A model generated the notes under the pieces. That model ran no database searches. It saw only the letters and a program-made list of their open reading frames with translations, and had not been told where the DNA came from. Shown in pieces: positions 25,773-35,942 of a stretch of 64,000 nt of DNA (within the stretch, counting starts at the first letter, position 1; each line of letters opens with the position of its first letter). Both the position numbers and the translations under genes were made by a program. The stretch is from Nocardioidaceae bacterium. Its GTDB lineage: Bacteria; Actinomycetota; Actinomycetes; Propionibacteriales; Nocardioidaceae. The stretch covers positions 606,909 to 670,908 of the forward strand of contig JAUJOD010000001.1 of assembly GCA_030447865.1 (NCBI GenBank), given 5' to 3'.

Positions 25773-25904
25773 TCAGTGGTTCACCTCGACGGAGTCGGTC
25801 GCCTCCGCCCACAGGTCGGCTTCGGCGTTGCTGTCCTTCAACTTCTCGGCGACGAGCTTGGCGACAGCGCCGATCAGAGCGGCGGTCAGGAGCTTCTTCA
25901 GCAC
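25773..25904 (-). CDS. DLW-39 family small protein (43 residues)
   Basis: A short reverse frame starts at GTG 25904 and stops at 25773-25775. It encodes LKKLLTAALIGAVAKLVAEK followed by an acidic part containing ADLWAEATDSVEVN. The DLW motif and the 39-44 residue length match the DLW-39 family of tiny actinobacterial proteins, which lie near gyrA and tRNA-Ile. A good ribosome-binding site (AAGGGGG) precedes the start. The N-terminal half looks like an amphipathic or membrane helix. Function is unknown. The gene is below the size that most gene finders report. Confidence 0.82.
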   Translation of the reverse strand: MLKKLLTAALIGAVAKLVAEKLKDSNAEADLWAEATDSVEVNH

Positions 25905-25932
25905 GGTGCCCCCTTCGAAGAGGTCTAGGGAG

Positions 25933-26006
25933 TGGGCCTAAGAGGACTTGAACCTCTGACCTCTTCCTTATCAGGGAAGCGCTCTAACCGTCTGAGCTAT
26001 AGGCCC
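25933..26006 (-). tRNA. tRNA-Ile (anticodon GAT)
   Basis: The reverse strand has acceptor GGGCCTA pairing with TAGGCCC, anticodon loop CTGATAAG (GAT) and T-arm GGTTCAAGTCC. It is 74 bases and CCA is not encoded. It lies downstream of the gyrA/DUF3566 genes on the same strand. Confidence 0.95.
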
Positions 26007-26086
26007 CTCGAGCTCACGAGGTCGCCGGGGAAGGCTACCCCATGCAGACGAGCCGGCCCAAACGTCTTCCGCCTGGTCGGCGCCGT

Positions 26087-26863
26087 CTACTTCTGGTCTT
26101 CAGCGAGCGTGACTTCCACTCCACCGAGCAGGGAGGACGCCAGATTGTACAGGAAGGCAGCCAGTGTCGCGAGCGCAGTCATCAGTACGACGTTGAGGAC
26201 CGCGATCAGCATCGCCAGACCGAGGACCTTCTCGGTGCTGACCCAGTCGGTGATGTCGAAGGCCTCGTCAGGCTGCTGGTTCAACACGCCCTGGATCGAC
26301 TCGTTGACGTTGCCCCAAAGGCCCGATGCCGAGATGACCGACACCACCAAGAAGACGGCGACGACACTCATGATTCCCAAGGCGATCGACAGGAGGAACG
26401 CGATCTTCGTGATCGACCACGGGTCGACCCGGACAGCTCGCAGCCGCGCCCGGCGTACCGTGCGAGTTCGGCTCGCAGGCCGCGCTGGGGCCGGCTGCGG
26501 CTGAGTCTGTTCCGGTCGACGGTCCGGTGCGGCGGCGTACGCCGAGCCAGCCTCAGCCGGCGCGCGTCCGCCGGTCGCCTGCCCGGTAGCTGTGGACCCG
26601 GTTGGCCAGGGCGCATCCGGTGGATTTCCGGCCGGTGCTGACCCGGCAGGTGCCGAGCGAGCAGGAACCGCGGCCCCGGGGGAAGCTCCCCCCGGATTGG
26701 GCGTACTGCCCGGCGCGGTCGCCGGCGGTGCGCTTTGCCGCGGGTCGGGACGAGCCGGGTATGACGGCGTCAGCACCGGCTCGGTCGGTGCGTCTACTGA
26801 CGACGGCGTCTTGTGTAGGGAGCGGCGAGGTGCCAGCGGCTGGTCGTCACGGGAGTTGCTCAT
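26087..26863 (-). CDS. DUF3566 membrane protein
   Basis: The 258-residue protein has a long Pro/Ala-rich disordered N-terminus (about 1-150) and a C-terminal domain with two membrane helices. The helices are at about 168-190 ([21 protein letters not shown]) and 225-250 ([27 protein letters not shown]). The segment [18 protein letters not shown] before the first helix is the DUF3566 signature. Its ATG overlaps the gyrA stop (ATGA), and the gene follows gyrA in most Actinobacteria. A link to envelope or chromosome function is plausible but unproven. Confidence 0.92.
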   Translation of the reverse strand: MSNSRDDQPLAPRRSLHKTPSSVDAPTEPVLTPSYPARPDPRQSAPPATAPGSTPNPGGASPGAAVPARSAPAGSAPAGNPPDAPWPTGSTATGQATGGRAPAEAGSAYAAAPDRRPEQTQPQPAPARPASRTRTVRRARLRAVRVDPWSITKIAFLLSIALGIMSVVAVFLVVSVISASGLWGNVNESIQGVLNQQPDEAFDITDWVSTEKVLGLAMLIAVLNVVLMTALATLAAFLYNLASSLLGGVEVTLAEDQK

Positions 26864-29800
26864 TCGGGCGGATCCTCCTGCGGGTCGATCGCGGTCAGGT
26901 CGGCTGCCGGCTCTTCGCCAACCGGTTGGTCCGCAAGCGCCACATCGACCCGCTCGTCGGTGTCTCGAGCGTCGTCTGCGCTGACGACTGGGGACTCGAG
27001 AAGCACCTCGTCGACCTCTCGCTCAGTGTTGCGTGCGATTGCCACCACTGTGTCCGAGCCGCCGACCATGACGAACTTGACTCCCATGGTGTCACGTCCC
27101 TTGGCCGGAACGCCGGCAGCCGCCGACCGCGTCACCTGCCCGCTGGCCCTGACGGCCATCACCTCGTCGCGGTCGCTCACCACCATGGCACCGACGAGCG
27201 ACCCGCGGTCGTCGACAAGCCGCATCGCTTTGATGCCCATTCCACCGCGCCCCTGCCGGCGGTACTCGGCTACGCGGGTCCGCTTGGCATACCCGCCGTC
27301 GGTCACCGTGAAGACGTACAGGCCGGAGGTCTCAGGGTCATCGCCCGCTCGGATCACCGACATCGACAACAACTCGTCGCCCGACCGGAACTTCATCCCC
27401 GTCACGCCCGAGGTGGCTCTGCCCATCGGTCGCAGCTGGGAGTCGTCGGCTCGGAACCGCACCGACTGCCCTTTTCGAGAAACCAGCAACAGGTCGTCGT
27501 CGGAGGTCACCAGCTCAGCTCCGATCAACTCGTCGTCGTCCTCGCGGAAGTTGATCCCGATGACGCCAGCCTGCCGAGGCGAGTTGTAGTCGGAGAGTCG
27601 GGTCTTCTTGACGTAACCGCGCTTGGTCGCCAGCACCAGGTACGGCGCGGAGTCGTAGTCGCGGACAGCCAGCACCTGGGCGATCTGCTCGTCAGGCTGG
27701 AACGACAACAACCCCGCCACGTGTCCCCCCTTGGCGTCGCGCGCCGACTCCGGCAGGTGGTAGGCCTTCGTCCGGTAGACCCGGCCAGCGGTGGTGAAGA
27801 ACAGCAACCAGTGGTGGTTGGTCGACGCAAAGAAGTGCTCGACGAGGTCGTCGCCGCGAAGTGTCGCTCCCCGCACGCCCTTACCACCGCGCTTCTGCAG
27901 CCGGTAGAGGTCAGCCTTGGTGCGCTTGGCGTAACCACCGCGAGTGATCGTGACCACGATGTCCTCGTCGGGGATGAGGTCCTCCATCGACAGGTCTCCG
28001 TCGGCGGCCACGATCTGGCTGCGTCGCTCGGTGCCGTACTTGTCGACGATCGCCGCGAGCTCGTCACTGACGATCGTGCGCTGCCGCAGCTCACTGCGCA
28101 GGATGTCTTCGAGGTCAGAGATGACCCGCTCCAGCTCACCCAGCCTGTCGACGATGGCTTGGCGCTCCAACGCGGCAAGCTTTCGCAGCTGCATGTCGAG
28201 GATCGCTCGGGCCTGGATCTCGTCGATGTCCAGCAGGCCGATCAGGCCGTTGCGCGCCTCCTCGACGGTCTGGCTGCGCCGGATGAGCGCGATGACGTCG
28301 TCAAGGGCGTCCAGCGCCTTCACCAGACCGCGGTAAACGTGTGCTTCCTCTTCGGCCTTGCGGAGCCGGTAGCGCGTGCGGCGCTGGATCACGTCGATCT
28401 GGTGCTGCACCCAGTTGCTGACGAACTGGTCAAGGCTCAGCGTGCGCGGCACGTCGTCGACGAGGGCGAGCATGTTGCAGCTGAAGTTGTCCTGCAGCTG
28501 GGTGTGCTTGTAGAGGTTGTTGAGTACGACGCGAGCGACGGCGTCCCGCTTGAGCACGACGACGAGCCGCTGCCCGGTCCGAGACGATGAGTCGTCGCGC
28601 ACGTCGGCGATCCCCTGCACCCTGCCGGAGTCGGCGAGCTCAGCGATCTTCAGGGCCAGGTTGTCGGGGTTGACCTGGTAGGGCAGCTGCGTGATGACCA
28701 GGACCGTACGGTTCTTGTTGTCCTCCTCGACCTCGACGATCGCCCGCATGGTGACCGAGCCGCGGCCGGTGCGGTACGCCTGCTCGATGCCCTGGCGTCC
28801 GATGATGAGGGCACCCATCGGGAAGTCCGGGCCTTTGATGCGCTCGAGCAACGCTTCCAGCAGTTCGGCCCGAGAAGCCTCGGGGTGCGCGAGCGCCCAC
28901 TGGACCCCGTCGGCGACCTCGCGCAGGTTGTGCGGTGGGATGTTTGTCGCCATACCGACGGCGATTCCGGCAGAACCGTTGACGAGCAGGTTGGGGAACC
29001 GCGCCGGCAGCAGCACCGGCTCCTGGCTGCGACCGTCGTAGTTGGGGCGGAAGTCGACGGTGTCCTCGTCGATGTCGCGCACCATCTCCATCGCCAGCGG
29101 CGCCATCTTGCACTCGGTGTTGTGGCTGATGAACCCGTTCGTCACAAACGCGTGGTCGGCGGTATCAACGCGCAGGGAGTACACGTCTTGAATGCCGGCG
29201 TCTGAGACATCGCTTACGGTCGCGTAGTAGAACCGGCCGTCTACAAGCGACCAGACCACTTCGGCGGCTTCATCAGTGATATGGCTGAGGATGATCGCCT
29301 TGTCGCGCTCCCAGCGCTCTAGCCTGTCAATATTGTGGCGGGTCAGCCACGCTGCCGACTGCTTGTTCCGAGCGCCACTGTGGCGCAAAAAGTCAGCGAC
29401 GTACGGTACGTGGTCGTGGCTCATGGCCCGGGACGTCGACGGGATCAACGTCAACATCTGTTCCAGGCGTTCCTGCTTCGCTCCCAGGAATCCAACGTGG
29501 ACCGCGAACGTCCATGCGTCGCGACGGTTAGTGATGACGACCTTGTACTCGCCTGTGCCGTGGCGGGTAAGCCGTCCTGACACACCGAACTCCTGTAGCA
29601 ACGTAAGGACGTCGCTGGCCAGTTGAAGGCTGTTCGTCGAGTAACTGACTTGGATAGTGTTGCGAGGCAAGGCCGAGCACGAGCCGTCACCGGTGAAGAG
29701 ACTTTGAAGAAATCGCGCCTTGACTGCGAGGTTCGCCTGCCAGATCAGATGTGGCACTTGTTTGTCGGCGCTCTTGGCTCCGATCAGCGGACCTAGTGGG

Positions 29801-30768
29801 CTGTCCTTGAAGGCGTCCATCCGCTGCACGTCAAGCTCGTATAGGAGCGAGCCGGAGGCGATCTTCCGTGAGTAGACATATCGCGGGCCTCCAACGACGA
29901 CGTCATAGGCCTCTAGAACCGACCGGAAGAAGCGCGGATCGGTGTTGTTGAAGCCAGCCCTACGGCTGCTCGCAAAACCTTCACTGACCCAGGCGCCCAG
30001 TAGCAGCGCTGCCGCCTCCTCGGTTTCGGTGGCCGACCCCCACTCTTCCGGCTCGGCCCGAAGCATTACGACGTGATCACCGCGTTGAATCTCGGCGAGC
30101 TGCTTCCACAGGAGCAAGGGCACGCCAGCGACTGCAGTCAGGCACAGGATTGGGTGGTTGAGTGACCCGGTCAGCGAATGCCCCTCTTTGGTCGTCATTC
30201 GCAGGGTGCGTTGTTTCCCGGAGTGGAAGAACTTGCTGGCGTGCACGGGCTCGCCATCCTTGCCGACCACCTTGAGATCGATGTCAGACTCCGTCGACGG
30301 CCCCGCGTCGGGCACGAGGTCAGCAATCCGCAGCGTCCCATCGTCGTAGGTTCGCACGCGCGTGTCGCCGGTCACGCAGTACCTCATGGCAGCTGCTGGG
30401 TCGTTGCCTGGCGAGCCGAAGTTCCCCTGGCCCGCTACCAGCGGCGCCCGCATCACCCACGGCTGGCTGAGCCGGACCAACGTGTCGTAGATCGCTGTGT
30501 CGCCGTGCGGGTGGTACTGACCCATCACGTCGCCGACGACGCGGGAGCACTTGGAGAAGCTCCGGTCGGGGCGGTAGCCGCCGTCGTACATCGCGTAGAG
30601 CACCCGCCGGTGCACCGGCTTCAACCCGTCGCGTACGTCGGGTAGTGCTCGGCCGACGATCACCGCCATCGCGTAGTCGATATAGGACCGCTGCATCTCG
30701 GTCTGCAGCTCAACCGGCTCGATCCGGCGGATGGGGTCGTCGGGGCTGATCGTCGTGTCGTCAGTCAC
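26860..30768 (-). CDS. gyrA: DNA gyrase subunit A, interrupted by an intein
   Basis: The precursor has 1302 residues, of which 420 (131-550) are an intein, leaving an 882-residue GyrA. The extein shows [27 protein letters not shown] and the active-site AAMRY, and a C-terminal DNA-wrapping domain follows. The intein is inserted directly after the catalytic Tyr130, so gyrase is inactive until splicing, which must be efficient for growth. The GTG start at 30766-30768 has an AAGGAA site. GyrA is transcribed downstream of gyrB with a 59-bp gap. Quinolone-target residues are in the usual QRDR just before the insertion. Confidence 0.97.
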   Translation of the reverse strand: MTDDTTISPDDPIRRIEPVELQTEMQRSYIDYAMAVIVGRALPDVRDGLKPVHRRVLYAMYDGGYRPDRSFSKCSRVVGDVMGQYHPHGDTAIYDTLVRLSQPWVMRAPLVAGQGNFGSPGNDPAAAMRYCVTGDTRVRTYDDGTLRIADLVPDAGPSTESDIDLKVVGKDGEPVHASKFFHSGKQRTLRMTTKEGHSLTGSLNHPILCLTAVAGVPLLLWKQLAEIQRGDHVVMLRAEPEEWGSATETEEAAALLLGAWVSEGFASSRRAGFNNTDPRFFRSVLEAYDVVVGGPRYVYSRKIASGSLLYELDVQRMDAFKDSPLGPLIGAKSADKQVPHLIWQANLAVKARFLQSLFTGDGSCSALPRNTIQVSYSTNSLQLASDVLTLLQEFGVSGRLTRHGTGEYKVVITNRRDAWTFAVHVGFLGAKQERLEQMLTLIPSTSRAMSHDHVPYVADFLRHSGARNKQSAAWLTRHNIDRLERWERDKAIILSHITDEAAEVVWSLVDGRFYYATVSDVSDAGIQDVYSLRVDTADHAFVTNGFISHNTECKMAPLAMEMVRDIDEDTVDFRPNYDGRSQEPVLLPARFPNLLVNGSAGIAVGMATNIPPHNLREVADGVQWALAHPEASRAELLEALLERIKGPDFPMGALIIGRQGIEQAYRTGRGSVTMRAIVEVEEDNKNRTVLVITQLPYQVNPDNLALKIAELADSGRVQGIADVRDDSSSRTGQRLVVVLKRDAVARVVLNNLYKHTQLQDNFSCNMLALVDDVPRTLSLDQFVSNWVQHQIDVIQRRTRYRLRKAEEEAHVYRGLVKALDALDDVIALIRRSQTVEEARNGLIGLLDIDEIQARAILDMQLRKLAALERQAIVDRLGELERVISDLEDILRSELRQRTIVSDELAAIVDKYGTERRSQIVAADGDLSMEDLIPDEDIVVTITRGGYAKRTKADLYRLQKRGGKGVRGATLRGDDLVEHFFASTNHHWLLFFTTAGRVYRTKAYHLPESARDAKGGHVAGLLSFQPDEQIAQVLAVRDYDSAPYLVLATKRGYVKKTRLSDYNSPRQAGVIGINFREDDDELIGAELVTSDDDLLLVSRKGQSVRFRADDSQLRPMGRATSGVTGMKFRSGDELLSMSVIRAGDDPETSGLYVFTVTDGGYAKRTRVAEYRRQGRGGMGIKAMRLVDDRGSLVGAMVVSDRDEVMAVRASGQVTRSAAAGVPAKGRDTMGVKFVMVGGSDTVVAIARNTEREVDEVLLESPVVSADDARDTDERVDVALADQPVGEEPAADLTAIDPQEDPPE
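29119..30378 (-). mobile_element. GyrA intein with LAGLIDADG homing endonuclease
   Basis: The intein has 420 residues, from C1 (CVTGDTRV) to the terminal HN (NGFISHN), and the next extein residue is Thr. Splicing motifs are visible: Cys1, block B NHPILCL (N74, H75), block [18 protein letters not shown] and block G with His419 and Asn420. Between them is a DOD endonuclease with [10 protein letters not shown] (126-135) and [10 protein letters not shown] (223-232). Both acidic positions, E133 and D231, are kept, so it may be active. The insertion site and both ends resemble the mini-intein of Mycobacterium xenopi GyrA, but that one lacks the endonuclease. Confidence 0.95.
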
Positions 30769-30827
30769 CAGCGAGTTCCTTTTGCTCTGGCGGCGATCCG
30801 CCGTAGCGGGGTTCGGCGCTCATGTCT

Positions 30828-32912
30828 TCAGATGTCGAGGAAGCGGACATCCTTGGCGTTGCGTTGGATGAACGACCGCCGCTGCTCGACGTCTTCACCC
30901 ATCAGGATCGAGAAGATCTCGTCAGCGTGCGCCGCGTCGTCGAGGGTGACCTGGAGCAGCACCCGGTTGTCAGGGTCCATGGTCGTCTCCCACAGCTCAT
31001 TGGGGTTCATCTCACCGAGACCCTTATAGCGCTGGACGGCGTTCTCCCTGGGTAGCTTCTTGCCGGCGGCCAGACCGGCTTCCGTCAAGACATCGCGCTC
31101 GCGATCGGAATAGACGAACTCGTGCGGGTGCGGGTTGTTCCACTTCAACCGGTACAGCGGCGGTTGGGCAAGGTAGACGTAGCCAGCCTCGATGAGCGGC
31201 TTCATGAACCGGAACAGCAGGGTCAGCAGCAACGTGCGAATGTGGTGGCCGTCGACATCGGCGTCGGCCATCATCACGATCTTGTGGTAGCGCACCCGAG
31301 CGATGTCAAAGTCTTCGTGGATGCCGGTTCCGAGCGCTGAGATGATCGCCTGGACCTCGGTATTTGCCAAGACCCGATCGATGCGGGCCTTCTCAACGTT
31401 GAGGATCTTCCCGCGGATCGGCAGGATCGCCTGAATCCTCGGGTCGCGGCCGCCTTTGGCTGATCCGCCGGCCGAGTCGCCCTCGACCACAAAGACCTCG
31501 CACTCCTCCGGGTTGGTCGACTGGCAGTCAGCGAGCTTTCCGGGAAGTCCCCCGCCGCCGAGCAGGCCCTTGCGGTTGCGGGCAAGGTCGCGAGCCTTGC
31601 GCGCCGCGATGCGAGCGGTCGCGGCGGCGATCGACTTGCGGATGATGTCGCGGCCCTCGCCGGGGTTCTTCTCGAACCATGCCCCGAGCTGGTCGTTCAC
31701 CACCTTCTGGACGAACGACTTGGCTTCGGTGTTGCCGAGCTTGGTCTTGGTCTGGCCCTCGAACTGGGGCTCGGCCAGCTTGATCGAGACGATGGCGGTC
31801 AGGCCCTCCCGGACGTCGTCTCCGGACAGCCTGTCCTCGCGCTTCTTCACCAGCCCCCACGTCTCGGCCCACGCGTTCACCGTGGACGTGAGCGCCGAAC
31901 GGAAGCCCTCCTCATGCGCGCCGCCTTCGTGGGTGTTGATGGTGTTAGCGAAGGTGTGCACCGACTCGGTGAAGCTGGTGTTCCACTGCATCGCCACCTC
32001 GAGGCTCATGCCGACGGCGTCGTTGAACGCCTCGAAGGAGATGATCGTTCGGTGCGCTTCGTCCTTCGTGGAGTTCAGGTGGCGGACATAGTCGACGAGG
32101 CCGCCGTCGTAGCGGAACCGACGCTCCAGCCCGCCGTGCTGGTCTGGTCGAATGCCGTCGGGTCCACCGTCGACAGCGATGTCGATCGTCGGGTCAGCCA
32201 CGGCGTCGGCGATCCCTGCGGCGAAGTCCGGGCGTTCGTCCCGGACGACGATCTCGAGCCCCTTGTTGAGGAACGCCATTTCGCGGAACCGGCTGGCGAT
32301 CGTCTCAAACGAGTAGTGCGTCGTCTCGAAGATGTCCTCAGCCGCCCAGAAGGTCGTCGTAGTGCCGGTCTCTTCGGTTGGCTCCAGGCGTTGGAGTGGT
32401 CCGGTCGGCTCGCCGTACACGAATGACTGCACCCAGCGGTAGCCGTCCCGTTTGACGTCGACAGTCAGCCGCTGGCTCAACGCGTTGACGACGCTGAGGC
32501 CAACGCCGTGCAGCCCGCCTGACACCTTGTATCCGCTGCCGCCGAACTTGCCGCCGGCGTGCAGCACGGTCAGCACGACGGTGAGCGCCGGCTTCTTCTC
32601 GCCCGGGTGCTCGTCGACGGGAATCCCGCGCCCGTTGTCGACCACGCGCACGCCACCGTCGGCGAGCAAGGTCACGTCAATACAGTCGCAGTGCCCCGCC
32701 AGCGCCTCGTCGACGGAGTTGTCGACGACTTCCCACACCAGATGGTGCAATCCCCGCTCACCGGTGGAGCCGATGTACATGCCCGGCCGCTTACGTACCG
32801 CGTCGAGGCCCTCGAGCACCGTGATCGCCGAGGCGTCGTAGGAGTCCGACCCCGTGCCGGCCGACAGGTGCGCCGGGGCGGGTAGCGGGGCCTGCTCATC
32901 GTGAGACGCCAC
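30828..32912 (-). CDS. gyrB: DNA gyrase subunit B
   Basis: The 694-residue protein has the GHKL ATPase motifs [22 protein letters not shown] and [12 protein letters not shown]. It also has the TOPRIM motifs [15 protein letters not shown] and [11 protein letters not shown], and a C-terminal [19 protein letters not shown]. With GyrA it introduces negative supercoils. The GTG start gives the usual N-terminus. The coding region ends 59 bp before gyrA, and 350 bp separate it from the upstream gene, so its promoter lies at about 32.95-33.25 kb. No frameshift or insertion is seen. Confidence 0.98.
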   Translation of the reverse strand: MASHDEQAPLPAPAHLSAGTGSDSYDASAITVLEGLDAVRKRPGMYIGSTGERGLHHLVWEVVDNSVDEALAGHCDCIDVTLLADGGVRVVDNGRGIPVDEHPGEKKPALTVVLTVLHAGGKFGGSGYKVSGGLHGVGLSVVNALSQRLTVDVKRDGYRWVQSFVYGEPTGPLQRLEPTEETGTTTTFWAAEDIFETTHYSFETIASRFREMAFLNKGLEIVVRDERPDFAAGIADAVADPTIDIAVDGGPDGIRPDQHGGLERRFRYDGGLVDYVRHLNSTKDEAHRTIISFEAFNDAVGMSLEVAMQWNTSFTESVHTFANTINTHEGGAHEEGFRSALTSTVNAWAETWGLVKKREDRLSGDDVREGLTAIVSIKLAEPQFEGQTKTKLGNTEAKSFVQKVVNDQLGAWFEKNPGEGRDIIRKSIAAATARIAARKARDLARNRKGLLGGGGLPGKLADCQSTNPEECEVFVVEGDSAGGSAKGGRDPRIQAILPIRGKILNVEKARIDRVLANTEVQAIISALGTGIHEDFDIARVRYHKIVMMADADVDGHHIRTLLLTLLFRFMKPLIEAGYVYLAQPPLYRLKWNNPHPHEFVYSDRERDVLTEAGLAAGKKLPRENAVQRYKGLGEMNPNELWETTMDPDNRVLLQVTLDDAAHADEIFSILMGEDVEQRRSFIQRNAKDVRFLDI

Positions 32913-33262
32913 CCAACAACCTCCAAACTTCTACGACAAGGTCGCCTGCCGGCGACCGCGCGGGCGGTTGGCCGATGGTGCGCTCGACCGCCTCAACTCA
33001 GCACAAAAGCCGCTCACCCGATCACGCTGGGCTCGCTCCAGGAGATGCGGCGAGCACCTGCCCAGGCAGGTGAGGCGGCTTCAACACCGACGACCAGTAT
33101 AGGTGATCCGCGCCTCGAGAGGGCGTCGATGTCCACAGGAACACGCCCAGCCAGCAGCAGATTCCGGCCTCAGCGGGCCTGCACCAACGATCTCAGGCCC
33201 TGGCAGCCTGCAGTGAGACTCCCCATACGGGGCAGCGCCGTCAAAGACCCGCTGAGCGCGGT
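32913..33262. other. Gene-free gap upstream of gyrB
   Basis: These 350 bases lie between the end of the DUF721 gene and gyrB. A small hairpin GTCGCC-TGCC-GGCGAC is at 32941-32956, just upstream of gyrB, and a second imperfect one surrounds CAGGCCCTGGCAGCCTG near 33195. The gap should contain the gyrB promoter; no clear -35/-10 pair is evident, and no reading frame looks real. Confidence 0.45.
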
Positions 33263-33850
33263 TCAGCCGTATGTGTCCCGAGGTCCGCGGCCTCCCCGCA
33301 CGGCTCGTCGTCCCCGACGCCACGAGGGCGCCGCGGGACCGACGACGTCGATTCGTGAGACGGTGCCGTGCCCGAGGTCCTCGTTGAGGCGACGAACAAC
33401 TGTGGGCGCCAGCAGTTTCAGCTGCGTCGCCCAAGCGGTGGAGTCCGTACGGACCGTGACGTGGCCGTCGCGGAAGCTCTCGGGGGAGCAGTGTGCCGCG
33501 ACGTCGCCCCCGACGATCGCGGCCCAGCGGCCGAAGACTGCGTGCACGGCGATCTCGGTCTCCCAGTCGTTGTCGGCGACGAGCTTGGCAACAGCGGCGC
33601 CCAACGGCGCTGGGTCCCTGGCGTCCGGATGTGCGCCGGACAACGTGGTTTGCCCGGCTCTGGTTCGGTCGGACGGGCGGCGCCGGCGGCCGGGAAGTCG
33701 GCGCAGACCCGCCGCGACCCACCGCGCGGCCTCCAGCCCGGCACTGTCATGCTCGTCGGGCACCGCTGACGACGCCGGTCCCGGCTGCGCAGGCATGGGC
33801 TCGCCTCGCATCCCTTCGGAGTCGCCCGAGTTCACCGGCTGGTCAGCCAC
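33263..33850 (-). CDS. DUF721 (DciA-like) protein
   Basis: The 195-residue protein carries the DUF721 domain in its C-terminal half: ETEIAVHAVFGRWAAIVGGDVAAHCSPE, then GHVTVRTDSTAWATQLKLLAPTVVRRLNEDLG. The family includes DciA, which loads or interacts with the replicative helicase in bacteria without DnaC. The GTG start overlaps the recF stop by 8 bp, the usual recF-DUF721-gyrB order in Actinobacteria. The first 90 residues are low-complexity and probably disordered. The open frame extends 51 codons further upstream, inside recF, and is not supported. Confidence 0.92.
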   Translation of the reverse strand: MADQPVNSGDSEGMRGEPMPAQPGPASSAVPDEHDSAGLEAARWVAAGLRRLPGRRRRPSDRTRAGQTTLSGAHPDARDPAPLGAAVAKLVADNDWETEIAVHAVFGRWAAIVGGDVAAHCSPESFRDGHVTVRTDSTAWATQLKLLAPTVVRRLNEDLGHGTVSRIDVVGPAAPSWRRGRRAVRGGRGPRDTYG

Positions 33851-34988
33851 GCGACACCAGTCCTTCCCGGACGGCATAGTGGTGGGTGACCAGATCCGCT
33901 GGTACGTCGGCGGCGACGGCCGCCGTGACGAGCACCTGCTCGGTCTTGGCCACCACACTGGCGAGGCGGTCTCGCCGTAAGTCGTCCAGCTCGGCGAAAA
34001 CATCGTCGAGGATCAGCACCGGGTCGTCACCGTCGGCTCGCAACAGCTCGAAGGCTGCCAACCGGAGCGCCAACGCAAACGACCAGGACTCCCCGTGGCT
34101 GGCGTATCCCCGCGCCGGCATGGCGCCCAGCGTCAACAGCAGGTCGTCGCGATGCGGCCCCACCAGGCTGACGCCCCGGTCCAGCTCAGCAGTCCGCATA
34201 CGGGCCATCTCAGCGAGCAACGCGTCGGCCAACGCGGTCCGGTCCACACCCGCTCTCGGCAGCGGGATCACGGCCGTATACGCCAGCGCCGCCTCGTTGC
34301 CACCATCGGCACGCGGAGTCGCCTGGGCGACATCGGCGTAGTTCGACGTTACGTGCGGGGCCAGGTCGGCGACGAGCTCGAGCCTCCCCGCCAGCAGCTC
34401 CGCGCCGGCCCGGGCGAGCTGGGCGTCCCAAACGTCCAGTGTTGCCATGGCTGCCTCGCTACCGCGACCGACCGCCCGGCCCCCCGCGCTCTTCAGCAAC
34501 GAGTTCCGCTGGCGCAGCGCCCGGTCATAGTCAGACCGTACGGCGGCAAAGCGCGGCAGGCGTTGGACTAGCAGCGCGTCGAGGAATCGGCGCCGACCGC
34601 CGGGGTCGCCCTTCACCAGCTCAAGGTCGTGCGGTGAGAACATGACGGTCCGGAGCACACCGAGCACCTCACGGGTCCGAACCACTGCTCCACGGTTGAG
34701 CCGCGCACGGTTCGCGCCACCGGGGTTGATCTCGAGCTCGATGACCGCTTGGCGGTCCGCGCGCAGCACCGTCGTACGGACGATGGACCGGGCCGCGCCG
34801 GCCCGCACCAGCGGCTGGTCGGTCGCGACCCGGTGCGACGAGTGCGTCGCGACGTAGTCGATGGCCTCGACGAGATTGGTCTTACCCTGACCGTTGGGGC
34901 CGATGAACGCGCTGACGCCCGCGGCGAGGTCGATGTCCGCGCTTTCGTAGGAGCGGAAGTCAGTCAGGGACAGCTGTGAGACATGCAC
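33843..34988 (-). CDS. recF: DNA replication and repair protein RecF
   Basis: The 381-residue SMC-like ATPase has Walker A GPNGQGKT (30-37), the signature region SHGESWSFALALRLA and Walker B VLILDDVFAELD near the C-terminus. RecF helps load RecA at gaps through RecFOR. The GTG start at 34988 gives MHVSQLSLTDFRSY, the usual N-terminus. It is followed by DUF721 with an 8-bp overlap and preceded by gnd with a 6-bp gap, so they form one operon running away from dnaN. No unusual residues are seen. Confidence 0.97.
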   Translation of the reverse strand: MHVSQLSLTDFRSYESADIDLAAGVSAFIGPNGQGKTNLVEAIDYVATHSSHRVATDQPLVRAGAARSIVRTTVLRADRQAVIELEINPGGANRARLNRGAVVRTREVLGVLRTVMFSPHDLELVKGDPGGRRRFLDALLVQRLPRFAAVRSDYDRALRQRNSLLKSAGGRAVGRGSEAAMATLDVWDAQLARAGAELLAGRLELVADLAPHVTSNYADVAQATPRADGGNEAALAYTAVIPLPRAGVDRTALADALLAEMARMRTAELDRGVSLVGPHRDDLLLTLGAMPARGYASHGESWSFALALRLAAFELLRADGDDPVLILDDVFAELDDLRRDRLASVVAKTEQVLVTAAVAADVPADLVTHHYAVREGLVSRG

Positions 34989-34994
34989 CCGGGC

Positions 34995-35912
34995 TCACGG
35001 CTCGCCGATGTCTGCCGCTGGAGTAGCCGTTGGCGCGCCACCGGCACGCACGGCATGCCCACCGAACTGGTTGCGCATGGCTGCGACGGCCCGCATCGCC
35101 GGTGAGTCGTCTTGCTGAGAAACAAACCGCGCGAACAGCGCAGCCGTGATCGCAGGCATGGCGACGCCGTGCTCGATGCCGGCCTCGACCGTCCAGCGTC
35201 CCTCACCGGAGTCCTTCGCGTAGCCGGCGATGTGGGCGAGGTGGTCGTCGTCGTCCAGCGCCGCGACCAGCAAGTCCAAGAGCCAGGAGCGGATCACCGT
35301 TCCCTCTCGCCAGGAGCGGAGCACCTCGGTGACGTTGTCAACCACCTGCACGCTCTCGAGTAGCTCCCACCCCTCGGCGTAGGCCTGCATGATTCCGTAC
35401 TCGATGCCGTTGTGGATCATCTTGGCGAAGTGGCCGGCGCCCACCGTGCCGGCGTGGACAAAACCGAACTCGCCGTCGGGCTTCAGCGCGTCGAGGGCCG
35501 GCTGAACCTTGGCGACGTCGGTTGCCGCTCCCCCACACATCAGCGCATAGCCGTTGTCGAGCCCCCAAACGCCGCCCGACACTCCACAGTCAACGAAACC
35601 GATGCCCTTCTCGCCGAGCGACTCGGCGTTGACGGTGTCGTCGGTCCAGCGTGAGTTGCCGCCGTCGACGACCACATCGCCCTCCTGCAGCATGCCCTTC
35701 AGTTCCTCGATGACGCCCTGCGTCGGCTCCCCGGCGGGCACCATCACCCACACAACCTTTGGTGTCGGCAGGGCCGCCACCAGCTCATCAAGGCTGGCGA
35801 CGTCACTCACTTCGGGGTTGCGGTCGAAGCCGGTGACGGTGTGGCCGCTACGCCGCAGCCGCTCGCGCATGTTGCCGCCCATCTTCCCGAGCCCGACCAT
35901 GCCGATGTCCAT
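34995..35912 (-). CDS. gnd: 6-phosphogluconate dehydrogenase, decarboxylating (short form)
   Basis: The 305-residue protein has the Rossmann motif GMVGLGKMGGNM at its start, the substrate motif VDGGNSRW, FVDCGVSGGVWG and KMIHNGIEYG. It converts 6-phosphogluconate to ribulose 5-phosphate with release of CO2, feeding the pentose phosphate pathway. The length fits the shorter, usually NAD-linked bacterial form. Its place between dnaN and recF is characteristic of Streptomyces, Frankia and Nocardioides lineages and absent from mycobacteria. It ends 6 bp before recF. Confidence 0.95.
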   Translation of the reverse strand: MDIGMVGLGKMGGNMRERLRRSGHTVTGFDRNPEVSDVASLDELVAALPTPKVVWVMVPAGEPTQGVIEELKGMLQEGDVVVDGGNSRWTDDTVNAESLGEKGIGFVDCGVSGGVWGLDNGYALMCGGAATDVAKVQPALDALKPDGEFGFVHAGTVGAGHFAKMIHNGIEYGIMQAYAEGWELLESVQVVDNVTEVLRSWREGTVIRSWLLDLLVAALDDDDHLAHIAGYAKDSGEGRWTVEAGIEHGVAMPAITAALFARFVSQQDDSPAMRAVAAMRNQFGGHAVRAGGAPTATPAADIGEP

Positions 35913-35942
35913 CGCGTACGTCCTTTCGCTGTCGTCGATGTC

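Noticed and set aside
26602-28590. Forward open frame of 662 codons opposite gyrA
   Set aside because: It is the shadow of the gyrA C-terminal domain, with no start signal and no family match.
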